DNA from: Candidatus Wallbacteria bacterium
Lineage (GTDB): Bacteria > Muiribacteriota > UBA6191 > JACPRK01
Length of the DNA stretch: 52,528 nt
Assembly (NCBI GenBank): GCA_016213845.1
Contig: JACQZN010000009.1
Coordinates: 1-52,528, forward strand
Direction: 5' to 3'
Shown here: positions 9,084-16,449 of the stretch, piece after piece
How the letters are laid out: the number at the start of each line of letters is the position of its first letter
Numbering within the stretch: position 1 is the first letter of the stretch
Position numbers and translations under genes: made by a program
The notes under the pieces: generated by a model
What the model saw: the letters and a program-made list of their open reading frames with translations, nothing else
The model's database searches: none
What the model was told of the DNA's origin: nothing

Positions 9084-9668
9084 ATGCGCATCCTGGTCGG
9101 AATAACGGGAGCCAGCGGCTCCGCGTACGCGCGGAAACTGCTGGCCTTTCTGGCATCTCGGAGAATCGAGACGCATTGTTGCGTTTCGCGCTCGGGGCGA
9201 GTGACCTGGGACTGGGAGCTGGGCGGAGCCCCGCTGGTCGAGGCGTCCCTCGCGGCCCCGGTGCGGTTTTACGACGAGGACGATCTGATGAGCCCCATGG
9301 CCAGCGGGTCGTTTCGCCACGACGGCATGGTCGTGGTGCCTTGCTCGATGAGGACACTCGGTGCGCTGGCCAACGGCACGGCGAGCAACCTGGTCCAGCG
9401 GGCCGCCGAAGTCTGCCTCAAGGAACGGCGCAAACTGGTGCTGGTCGTGCGGGAGACCCCGTACAGCCTGACGCACCTGGAGAACATGGTACGGGTGACC
9501 GCAGCGGGCGCCGTGGTCCTGCCGGCCAGCCCCGGCTTCTACCACCGGCCGCAGTCGATGGAGGACCTCACGGACTTCATCGTCTCGCGTGCGCTGGATC
9601 ATCTCGGGATCGAAAACGATCTCATCAGGCGGTGGGGCTCGGTCCCCCAGGAGGTTTCGGGAAAATGA
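9084..9668 (+). CDS. ubiX: UbiX family flavin prenyltransferase
   Basis: Makes prenylated FMN, the cofactor of UbiD-type decarboxylases. Length 194 residues, as expected. Seen: the FMN-binding start MRILVGITGASGSAYARKLL, FRHDGMVVVPCSMRTLGALA, the block GTASNLVQRAAEVCLKERRK, and VVRETPYSLTHLENM, which in the family holds the prenyl-diphosphate site. The start at 9084 is set by the conserved N-terminus, 67 bases after the UbiA gene. Its stop overlaps the start of clpP by 4 bases (ATGA). No UbiD gene is in the window. Confidence 0.95.
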   Translation: MRILVGITGASGSAYARKLLAFLASRRIETHCCVSRSGRVTWDWELGGAPLVEASLAAPVRFYDEDDLMSPMASGSFRHDGMVVVPCSMRTLGALANGTASNLVQRAAEVCLKERRKLVLVVRETPYSLTHLENMVRVTAAGAVVLPASPGFYHRPQSMEDLTDFIVSRALDHLGIENDLIRRWGSVPQEVSGK

Positions 9669-10225
9669 GCAGCGAAGAGTCGATCGTCAAAAACGAAGAC
9701 TGGATCAGCGCAGTCCATGTACGGCTTCTCAAGTCGAGGAAGGTGTTCCTTTCCGGAGAAGTCGACATGGCGCTGGCCAACCGCGTCATGGCGGAGCTGC
9801 TGCTGCTGGAGGAGCAAGCGGCCGATCCGATCACGCTTTTCATCAACTCTCCCGGCGGAGAGCTGACGAGCGGGCTTGCGATCTACGACACGATCAAGGG
9901 CCTCAAGTGCGAGGTTCGCACAGTCTGCGCCGGGCTTGCAGCCAGCATTGCCACCGTGGTTCTCGCGGGCGGCACCCGCGGCAAGCGGACCAGCTATCGA
10001 AACGCGCGCATCTTGATTCATCAGCCGCTGGGCGGTGTCCGGGGCCAGGCCACTGACATCGAGATCCACGCCCGCGAGATCCTCAAGGCGCGTGAAAACA
10101 TCAATCGAATCCTGGCCGAGGACACCTCGCAGTCGGTCAAGAAGCTGGAGAAGGACACGAACCGGGACTTCTGGATGTCCGCCGAAGAGGCCAAGGAGTA
10201 CGGAATCATCGATTCGCTCTGCTGA
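9665..10225 (+). CDS. clpP: ATP-dependent Clp protease proteolytic subunit (ClpP family)
   Basis: Serine peptidase of family S14, 186 residues, which would assemble into a barrel and degrade unfolded proteins with a Clp ATPase. The oxyanion/hinge block FINSPGG, the nucleophile Ser in GLAASIATVVLAGG, the His in NARILIHQPLGG and the Asp in EKDTNRDFWMS are all present. The residues after the nucleophile (SIAT) differ from the usual SMGA. Starts at ATG 9665, overlapping ubiX by 4 bases. No clpX, tig or lon is adjacent, unlike the canonical clpP locus, so this may be a second ClpP paralogue. Confidence 0.93.
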   Translation: MSSEESIVKNEDWISAVHVRLLKSRKVFLSGEVDMALANRVMAELLLLEEQAADPITLFINSPGGELTSGLAIYDTIKGLKCEVRTVCAGLAASIATVVLAGGTRGKRTSYRNARILIHQPLGGVRGQATDIEIHAREILKARENINRILAEDTSQSVKKLEKDTNRDFWMSAEEAKEYGIIDSLC

Positions 10226-10267
10226 GTCGAACGTCACAGTCCAGAGCAAGCGACAGCAGCCAGGATG

Positions 10268-10276
10268 TGGTATCAT
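10268..10276 (+). promoter_or_regulatory. Candidate extended -10 element upstream of trxA
   Basis: TGG then TATCAT in the 248-base gap between clpP and trxA, with no convincing -35. If used, it would give a 5' leader of about 190 bases before the trxA GTG. Nothing else recognisable in this gap. Confidence 0.3.
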
Positions 10277-10473
10277 CCGGGTCGGTTCGAATGGTGCCAG
10301 CCGCTCGAGGCAGCGCGGTCGGCCCTCGAGGTTCCGGCCCTCGCAGCCAGGGGCGGAAGCCGATGCCGTTCGGGCCGGGACGCCGTCAGATAGCGAGGGG
10401 GAACAGCCGCACGGGGACCCGCCGGGTCCGCAGGGCTCGCCCGAAACGACTGGGCGACGAAAGGAGATGGGTT

Positions 10474-10818
10474 GTGGCCAGCGACAAGATTCTGGTCCTC
10501 ACGGATTCCAACTTCAAGGAGACGCTCGAGAAGTCGTCGACGCCCCTGGTGATCGACTTCTGGGCCGAGTGGTGCGGCCCCTGCAAGATGGTGGCTCCGT
10601 CGGTGGAGGAACTGGCCGAGGAGCTCAAGGGCAAGATCCAGTTCGCCAAGATGGACGTCGATTCCAACCAGCAGGTACCAATGCAGTTCGCCGTCCGCAG
10701 CATCCCGACCTTCGCGGTCTTCAACAAGGGGAACCTGTGCGGCAAGTTCACAGGCGCCATGGCCAAGGACCAGCTCAAGAAGGAGATCTTCCGGTACCTT
10801 CCCGAGTCGGCGCAGTAG
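10474..10818 (+). CDS. trxA: Thioredoxin
   Basis: Small cytoplasmic disulfide reductase, 114 residues. The active site is FWAEWCGPCKM and the cis-Pro loop is VRSIPTFAVF, both canonical. I chose the GTG at 10474 because AAAGGAG lies 8 bases upstream and the protein then has normal thioredoxin length; a longer open frame upstream is Arg/Gly-rich and not thioredoxin-like. The 3' end overlaps the convergent membrane-protein gene by 44 bases. Confidence 0.97.
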   Translation: MASDKILVLTDSNFKETLEKSSTPLVIDFWAEWCGPCKMVAPSVEELAEELKGKIQFAKMDVDSNQQVPMQFAVRSIPTFAVFNKGNLCGKFTGAMAKDQLKKEIFRYLPESAQ

Positions 10819-13246
10819 CGTAGGCGCGCAGGACTGCCCAGGCGGCGCTGGCGATCACCAGCGCCAGCGTCAGGCCCGACAGGGCCAGTCCCACGGTCCA
10901 GCTAGTCGGTTCGAACCAGAGCCGGATTGTCTGCTTTCCTGAACCACGCAGCGGGACGGCCCGTAACGCATGGTTGGCCCGAAGAACCCTCTCGGGCTGA
11001 CCGTTCACGGTCGCCTTCCAGCCCGGGTAGTAGGTATCGGCAAGGACCAGGAGCCCGGGCCCCGAGGTGATCGCAGACAGCTCGAGCAAATCGGGCAAAT
11101 CGCGCTCGATGGAGACCGGTGGCGCCAGCGTCGGCAGAAGCGGCGGGCCGGCCATCCAGCCCGGCTCCTCGTCGAGGACGGCGGTGGTCGCGAGATCCAC
11201 GGCCGGATTGAGGACCTGTTCGAGGGTCTTCCCTGTTGCCACGGTACGCCAGCTCTGGACGCACCGCGCACGAGGCAGTGGATTACGCAGCCGGTAGACG
11301 AAGACTTCGTCCCGGGCCATCAGCTCGAGCTCCGTCGACTCGATCGCAGTCTCCGACAGCACGAATCCCACGGCCAGGGCGCGCAACAGCCGGAAGTCGA
11401 GCCGCTCGAGCATGACGTCGTTGAACTGGAAGCGGTGCCCCGGGCTTCCAGCGATGGAGCTCAGGAGCTCGTGGCTCCACCTGGGCCAGAGCGATACGTA
11501 TCCCCGGATGTCCGGGAGATCGAACGCTCTCAGCGTGCTGTTGAACGCAGTGTAGCCCAGCGCCGTCACACGTAGGCCACCGGAAGACTCTTGCAAGCGC
11601 GCCACGGCGGCCGGCCTGGGCAACAGGAGCTGGCGTGGGCACCAGGAGTTGAACGCCAGACTGAAGGCCGCAAGATCGGCAGCCAGCACCCCCCCAACGA
11701 CCAGCGCGCGAAGTCTCTCCGTCCGGAGCCTGGCCGCCGCGAAGAAGCCCAGCGCGGTGGCGCACGAGACCAGCGCCGGCAGGCCAAGAGGTAAATCATC
11801 TATCGAATAGTTTGGTAACAGCGAGCTGGGGTCGGCCACACCCGCGTGGACGGCGACGAAGCCACCGACGCCCAGCGCCGCGAGAAACGCGGCCAGGCCC
11901 CCGGCGCCACGCGCAGCCCGCTGGAGCCGGTCCGGGTCGGACAGCATCCGCTGCGCCCCCTGCGCCGCCAGCAGAGACAAGAAGAACTCGTACAGGAACA
12001 GCACACGACTTGGCCGGAGCCGATCCATCCCCGGCACCAGCCAGTAGAACGGCCAGTAGACGGGAAGCGCCATGGCCATGCAAAGCGTGAGCCCCGCCAG
12101 GGCCAGCGCCAAGCCGCCCGAGGCCCCCATACCCCGCCCGATCGCGCCTGCCGCCAGGAAAAGTGTCGCGATCCCCGCATAGGATTGGGATTCGATGTAG
12201 TTCGTGTCGGAGGAGCTGGCGAGAAAGTAGCCTCGGCGAGGGTTTCCGAAGAGGTCGGGCACCACGTGGCGCAACAGCTGCTCCGGCGGCAGCCTCTGGC
12301 CGGCCACAAGGCTCCAGCCCTGGTCTGAGCTGCGGCTGGACATCCTCGCCAGCTCGAGATGCCCCAGAATCAGCGGCGCCGCCAGTCCGGCAGCCACCAC
12401 CGTCATGAGCGAGAGCTGCCCCGCGGCACGCGCCGCCGTGCCGCGACCATAGCGGCCCGCGCCCCAGCTGCCGGCAACCCAGAGGCCGCAGCCGAGAAAG
12501 ACGTACATCGCTATCTGCGTATGCCCCGAAACCAGCACGCCCGCCCCGACGACACCCGCGGCGACGGCCCAACCGTGTTTGCCCGTCGCCATTGCCCGCT
12601 CCAGCAAACCGAGTTGAACGGGCAGCCAGGCAGCCATGTGCAGGAACTGGTACTGCATCCAGCACTGGGACCAGCCGTTGTACATCCAGACGATCGCTCC
12701 GAGCGACGACGGACCCGGCCTCATCCCCAGCTGCACGAACAGGCCGTAGGCCGCCAAACTCCCGAGCACTAGGTGCAGCAACAGATCCAGTGTCCAGGCA
12801 TCCGCGGGGTCCGCGACCCATCTGTGCAACAGGTGCGCGGGCGGGTACAGCTTGGGAGATTCCGCGCTGGCCAGGTCCGGGAATCCGCACAGGTTCCGCG
12901 GCTCCCAGAGGTCCAGGCGGCCTGCCCGGAAAGCATCGTGGTTGCATTTCTCCTGAACGTAGAACTCCTTGATCGGGTCTCCCTGGTTGGGGTTCCAGGT
13001 CTTTCCGAGCTTCCCCTCGAGGTGAGGCCGGAAGAGCGGATCTAGCCGGAGAAGGTCCCCCGATACAGGCACTGCATCCGACACGAAGTAAGGCCCGAGG
13101 ACGACGAAGGCCAGCGCGATCGGCAGGAGCACGGGCAGGTGAACAAGCAGCCTCCGGCCCCCCCGGGCCTCCCCGGCGGCCGTGCCGCAGCCCACGGCCC
13201 TCGGATTCCTCGACTGCGCCTCGCGCTCGTCCTCGCTGCCAGACAT
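10775..13246 (-). CDS. YfhO-type polytopic membrane protein
   Basis: A large membrane protein of 823 residues with many hydrophobic helices in the N-terminal two-thirds and a soluble C-terminal third. Seen: a first helix LPIALAFVVLGPYFV, then a long loop with DLLRLDPLFRPHLEGK, WEPRNLCGFPDLASAESPKL and LYPPAHLLHRW. This 'packed lunch' loop of acidic and aromatic residues is typical of YfhO/GT-C-like proteins. The C-terminal YYPGWKATVNGQPERVLRAN is a hallmark of the YfhO family tail. Members are thought to act as GT-C glycosyltransferases on lipoteichoic or other lipid-linked substrates; substrate here unknown. Start ATG at 13246. Confidence 0.85.
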   Translation of the reverse strand: MSGSEDEREAQSRNPRAVGCGTAAGEARGGRRLLVHLPVLLPIALAFVVLGPYFVSDAVPVSGDLLRLDPLFRPHLEGKLGKTWNPNQGDPIKEFYVQEKCNHDAFRAGRLDLWEPRNLCGFPDLASAESPKLYPPAHLLHRWVADPADAWTLDLLLHLVLGSLAAYGLFVQLGMRPGPSSLGAIVWMYNGWSQCWMQYQFLHMAAWLPVQLGLLERAMATGKHGWAVAAGVVGAGVLVSGHTQIAMYVFLGCGLWVAGSWGAGRYGRGTAARAAGQLSLMTVVAAGLAAPLILGHLELARMSSRSSDQGWSLVAGQRLPPEQLLRHVVPDLFGNPRRGYFLASSSDTNYIESQSYAGIATLFLAAGAIGRGMGASGGLALALAGLTLCMAMALPVYWPFYWLVPGMDRLRPSRVLFLYEFFLSLLAAQGAQRMLSDPDRLQRAARGAGGLAAFLAALGVGGFVAVHAGVADPSSLLPNYSIDDLPLGLPALVSCATALGFFAAARLRTERLRALVVGGVLAADLAAFSLAFNSWCPRQLLLPRPAAVARLQESSGGLRVTALGYTAFNSTLRAFDLPDIRGYVSLWPRWSHELLSSIAGSPGHRFQFNDVMLERLDFRLLRALAVGFVLSETAIESTELELMARDEVFVYRLRNPLPRARCVQSWRTVATGKTLEQVLNPAVDLATTAVLDEEPGWMAGPPLLPTLAPPVSIERDLPDLLELSAITSGPGLLVLADTYYPGWKATVNGQPERVLRANHALRAVPLRGSGKQTIRLWFEPTSWTVGLALSGLTLALVIASAAWAVLRAYATAPTREGTGRSPS

Positions 13247-13358
13247 GGCTGCAGATGCTAACACGCGCACTTGCCCCACACGGCCGGCCGTTCACTCTCC
13301 TCTGGAGCCGACCCCGGCGGACCAGGCGCCAGGCGAGACCGGCGCCGAAGGGGGCGCG

Positions 13359-13856
13359 TCAGGCCAGCGCTCCCCCAGCCAAGCGCCTCAGCAAGAAAGC
13401 CACGAGGATCATGGCCATGATTCCCCGCACGTAGCGGCACTCCCCGCGATCGGTCATGAGAGCCATCACGGCCATCCCCGCCATCCGAGGATCGCGCCGC
13501 TTGAACACAACGGCAGCAGCGCAGGCGACCGCCGTCAGTAACGGAACCAGCAACACCGCCCAGGGCACCCCGACCAGGCAGAAAAACGACGCTATCGCCA
13601 GCCCAATCCCGGCCCCCATCTGCCCCTCGGCTGTCGGCGCCATTCCTCGCAGCAGCCCGACGTGCACCAGCGCCAACGCCGTTTCGGCCCAGAGTGCGAC
13701 GCATGCCAGAGCAGCGCAGAGCCCCGAGCCGAGCAGCTCGCGGCCAAAGCCCGCCTGGGCCGCTATCGCGGCAGCGAACATGGCGAGGGCAACGGACGTG
13801 ATGCGCATCAAGGCCGAAGCCAGCAACAGCAGGCTGGCCACGACGAGCATTGTCAC
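13359..13856 (-). CDS. Small membrane protein of unknown function
   Basis: A 165-residue, strongly hydrophobic protein with about four or five predicted membrane helices (for example MLVVASLLLLASALM, SVALAMFAAAIAAQAG, GAGIGLAIASFFCLVGVPWA, LVPLLTAVACAAAVVF). I do not recognise the family. It lies 77 bases after secF and 112 before the YfhO-type gene on the same strand, so may be in the secDF transcript. A conserved hydrophobic pattern and absence of stops support it as a real gene; a longer overlapping frame on the same strand is Arg-rich and was not chosen. Confidence 0.65.
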   Translation of the reverse strand: MTMLVVASLLLLASALMRITSVALAMFAAAIAAQAGFGRELLGSGLCAALACVALWAETALALVHVGLLRGMAPTAEGQMGAGIGLAIASFFCLVGVPWAVLLVPLLTAVACAAAVVFKRRDPRMAGMAVMALMTDRGECRYVRGIMAMILVAFLLRRLAGGALA

Positions 13857-13933
13857 GAGCGAGAACAGGCGCGACCCGGCGACTGGCGCACGCGGACCGT
13901 TTCGGCCCCGTAGCGCCCTTGGCGGAGCCGGCT

Positions 13934-14911
13934 TCAGGCCAGCTTCTGCTGAACCGCGGGGTGATCCTTGTAGTACCAGTCCACCAGGATCGGCGCAACG
14001 ACGAAGATGGACGAGTACGTTCCGACCACGATGCCGATCGTCATCGCCAGGGCGAAGTCACGGACGTTGGAGGGGCCGATGAAGAGAAGCGCCAGCACAG
14101 ACAGCTGCACGGTCACCGACGTCATGATGGTCCGCCCCAGTGTCTGGTTGATCGAGAGATTCACGATCTCGTCGAAGCCCAGCTTCCGCTTCAGCCGCAG
14201 ATTCTCGCGCACGCGATCCAGAACGATGATCGAGTCGTTGATGGAGTAACCCAGGATCGTCAAGAGCGCCGCCAGGATGTCGAGCGTGAACTCGTGGCGG
14301 AGCAAGGCGAAGATGCCGAGGATCAGGAAGCAGTCGTGCACCTCCGCGACGATTGCCGCCACCGCCATCCGGAACTCGAACCGGAGCGCGATGTAAAGCA
14401 GAATGCCGAGACAGCCGAGGAACGCGCACCAGAAGGCCTTTACCTTCAACGTGGCGCCGACCGTCGGGCCGATCTTCTCGACCGAGAGCCGTTCCGCCCC
14501 GCCACCGATAGCCGAAAGCGCCTTGTCCATGCGCGTCTCGACCTCGTCGGCGGCCACGCCCTTGGCGATGTGCTCCTCGAACTTCGACTTGATGATGTAC
14601 TCCTGCCCGGCGGCCTGGCCCGCAGCCTCCATTGCGCCCATGACGCGCTGCACCTGAACGTCGCCCAGATCGGCGAACGCCGGAGTCGAAAGAGTGGCGC
14701 GAATCGTGTTTTCGTCCACTGCGCCCTTGAAGCGATAGTGGAACACCGAGCCGCCCGCAAACTCCACGCCGTAGGTCAAGCCCCAGAAGTAGAGCAGACA
14801 GACAGCAGCGACGAAACTGATGACGGAGACCGCGTACCCGATATGCCGGATACCCACGAAGTTGATGTGAAACTGGCTCGTTTCTGCAGCCTGCTTTTCA
14901 GTGACACCCAC
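13934..14911 (-). CDS. secF: Protein translocase subunit SecF
   Basis: Inner-membrane partner of SecD that uses the proton gradient to help pull proteins through SecYEG. Length 325 residues with six membrane segments and a ~110-residue periplasmic domain between the first two. Seen: the family block GLTYGVEFAGGS after helix 1, and the helix 4/5 signature GYSINDSIIVLDRVREN. Preceded by secD with a 38-base gap. Start as ORF first ATG-type codon at 14911, fitting family length. Confidence 0.97.
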   Translation of the reverse strand: MGVTEKQAAETSQFHINFVGIRHIGYAVSVISFVAAVCLLYFWGLTYGVEFAGGSVFHYRFKGAVDENTIRATLSTPAFADLGDVQVQRVMGAMEAAGQAAGQEYIIKSKFEEHIAKGVAADEVETRMDKALSAIGGGAERLSVEKIGPTVGATLKVKAFWCAFLGCLGILLYIALRFEFRMAVAAIVAEVHDCFLILGIFALLRHEFTLDILAALLTILGYSINDSIIVLDRVRENLRLKRKLGFDEIVNLSINQTLGRTIMTSVTVQLSVLALLFIGPSNVRDFALAMTIGIVVGTYSSIFVVAPILVDWYYKDHPAVQQKLA

Positions 14912-14949
14912 GATTCTCAGATCCTTTCGCTAGGCTCGGATGGGAGAGG

Positions 14950-16317
14950 TCAGATGCTGATGGTGCCGACCGTCTTGCCGGAGTAGGTCAGGTCCATCAT
15001 TGCCCGGACGACCACGATGGCCGTGAAGAATGACGCCAGAACACCCACGCTCAAGGTCACGGCGAATCCCTTGATGGGACCTGTGCCAAACCAATAGAGG
15101 ATGACGGTCGTCAACAGGGTCGTGATGTTGCTGTCGAAGATGGCGCTGAACGCCTTCTCGAAACCGGCGTCGATGGCCGCTCGCACGGTCTTACCGACCC
15201 GGACCTCTTCGCGGATGCGCTCGAAGATGAGCACGTTGGCGTCCACCGCCATGCCGAGGGTCAGAATCAGGCCTGCGATGCCGGGCAACGTGAGAGTCGC
15301 CCGGAAGAAGAGCATCAGCGCCAGCACGATGAGCGCACAGAAGACCAGCCCGATGTTCGCGTAGATTCCGGCCCGCTTGTAGTAGCCGGCCATCAAGAGC
15401 ACGACCAGGCCGACGCCCAGCATGCAGGCGATGACCCCTGCCCGGATCGATTCCTGGCCCAGCGTCGGTCCAACGATGTTCTCGCCCAGCTTCTTCAGCT
15501 TGGCCGGCAGCGCGCCGGCCTTCAGGATGCCGACGATGCGCTTGGTCTCTTCCAGGTCGAACTTTCCGGTGATCTCGGCGCTGCCGTCCCGGATCGGCTC
15601 CTTGATGACCGGCGCTGTGTAGACCTTGCCCGCCAGCACGATCGCCAGTTTCTGCCCCACCATTCGCGTCGTCACGTCGGCGAACTTCTTGCGACCGTCG
15701 CTGTTGAACTCCAGAAGGATCTTGGGATTGCCGAACTGGTCGTAGCCGATACGAGCAAAGGAGAGGCTCTCGCCCGTCAGCTCGGGGGTTTCCTTCAGCC
15801 GGAACCACTCCGCCCGGTCCCCGTCCGACGCGGCGCCGGCGGGCGGCTCCACATGCGGAAGGATGATCTCGCCAGGCTGCTTCTCCATCTCCATCACGTT
15901 TCCGCTCGCGCCGATGACGGAGTTGAAGGTGAGAAGGTCGGTCGTGGCGATCAGCTCTTTGACACGCTTCTGCATCTTGTCCGAAAGGCCCGGGATCTGG
16001 ATGCGGATGCCGCGGTCGCCCTGGCGAGAGATGGCCAGGTTGGCGACGCCGAACTCGTCCAAGCGATTCTGGAGGACCTCCACCGTTCGCGTGACGACTT
16101 CCGGCCCGACATCCGGCGTCCCCTTCTCGGAAACCACCTCGTAGATCAGGTCGAGGCCTCCCTGCAGGTCGAGGCCCAGGTTGATCTTCAGGTCCTGGTA
16201 GCCCGGTCCGAAGAACGGAAACAGCCACCCCATGCCCAGCGTGGGCGCGTCGGCGACGAAGCAGATCGCGAACACGATCGCGATCAGGAATGCCTTCCAC
16301 TTGATGTCCGCATGCAT
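14950..16317 (-). CDS. secD: Protein translocase subunit SecD
   Basis: Translocase accessory subunit, 455 residues, six membrane segments. The N-terminal block LGLDLQGGLDLIYEV after helix 1, the periplasmic P1 domain, and the transmembrane core (PGIAGLILTLGMAVDANVLI, then FERIREEVRVG and SNITTLLTTVILYWFGTG) are all conserved. Start ATG at 16317 with AAGGA about 9 bases upstream. No yajC gene precedes it; instead the upstream gene is the 939-residue HEAT protein 132 bases away. Confidence 0.98.
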   Translation of the reverse strand: MHADIKWKAFLIAIVFAICFVADAPTLGMGWLFPFFGPGYQDLKINLGLDLQGGLDLIYEVVSEKGTPDVGPEVVTRTVEVLQNRLDEFGVANLAISRQGDRGIRIQIPGLSDKMQKRVKELIATTDLLTFNSVIGASGNVMEMEKQPGEIILPHVEPPAGAASDGDRAEWFRLKETPELTGESLSFARIGYDQFGNPKILLEFNSDGRKKFADVTTRMVGQKLAIVLAGKVYTAPVIKEPIRDGSAEITGKFDLEETKRIVGILKAGALPAKLKKLGENIVGPTLGQESIRAGVIACMLGVGLVVLLMAGYYKRAGIYANIGLVFCALIVLALMLFFRATLTLPGIAGLILTLGMAVDANVLIFERIREEVRVGKTVRAAIDAGFEKAFSAIFDSNITTLLTTVILYWFGTGPIKGFAVTLSVGVLASFFTAIVVVRAMMDLTYSGKTVGTISI

Positions 16318-16332
16318 TGCGAAGTCCTTTCG

Positions 16333-16362
16333 GTCCGGGAAAGAAAAAAACCCGTCCCGGAC
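16333..16362. other. Short perfect inverted repeat upstream of secD
   Basis: GTCCGGGA and TCCCGGAC, 8-base perfect arms separated by 14 bases that include a run of seven A (T on the secD strand). The T-run lies in the loop, not after the stem, so it is not a classical terminator for the HEAT gene. It would form a hairpin in the 5' leader of secD. Could be chance in GC-rich DNA. Confidence 0.3.
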
Positions 16363-16449
16363 ACCTTGGCGGGAGGCGCGAGTATACGATCCGGCAGCTC
16401 GGAAGTCAACCTCTGAGAGGAGCCGTGGTGCGGCCGCGCCTCGCCCGAC

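Noticed and set aside
13258..13998. Alternative minus-strand frame over the small membrane protein next to secF
   Set aside because: Arg/Ser/Gly-rich, overlaps secF, no motif; the hydrophobic frame at 13359-13856 is more protein-like.
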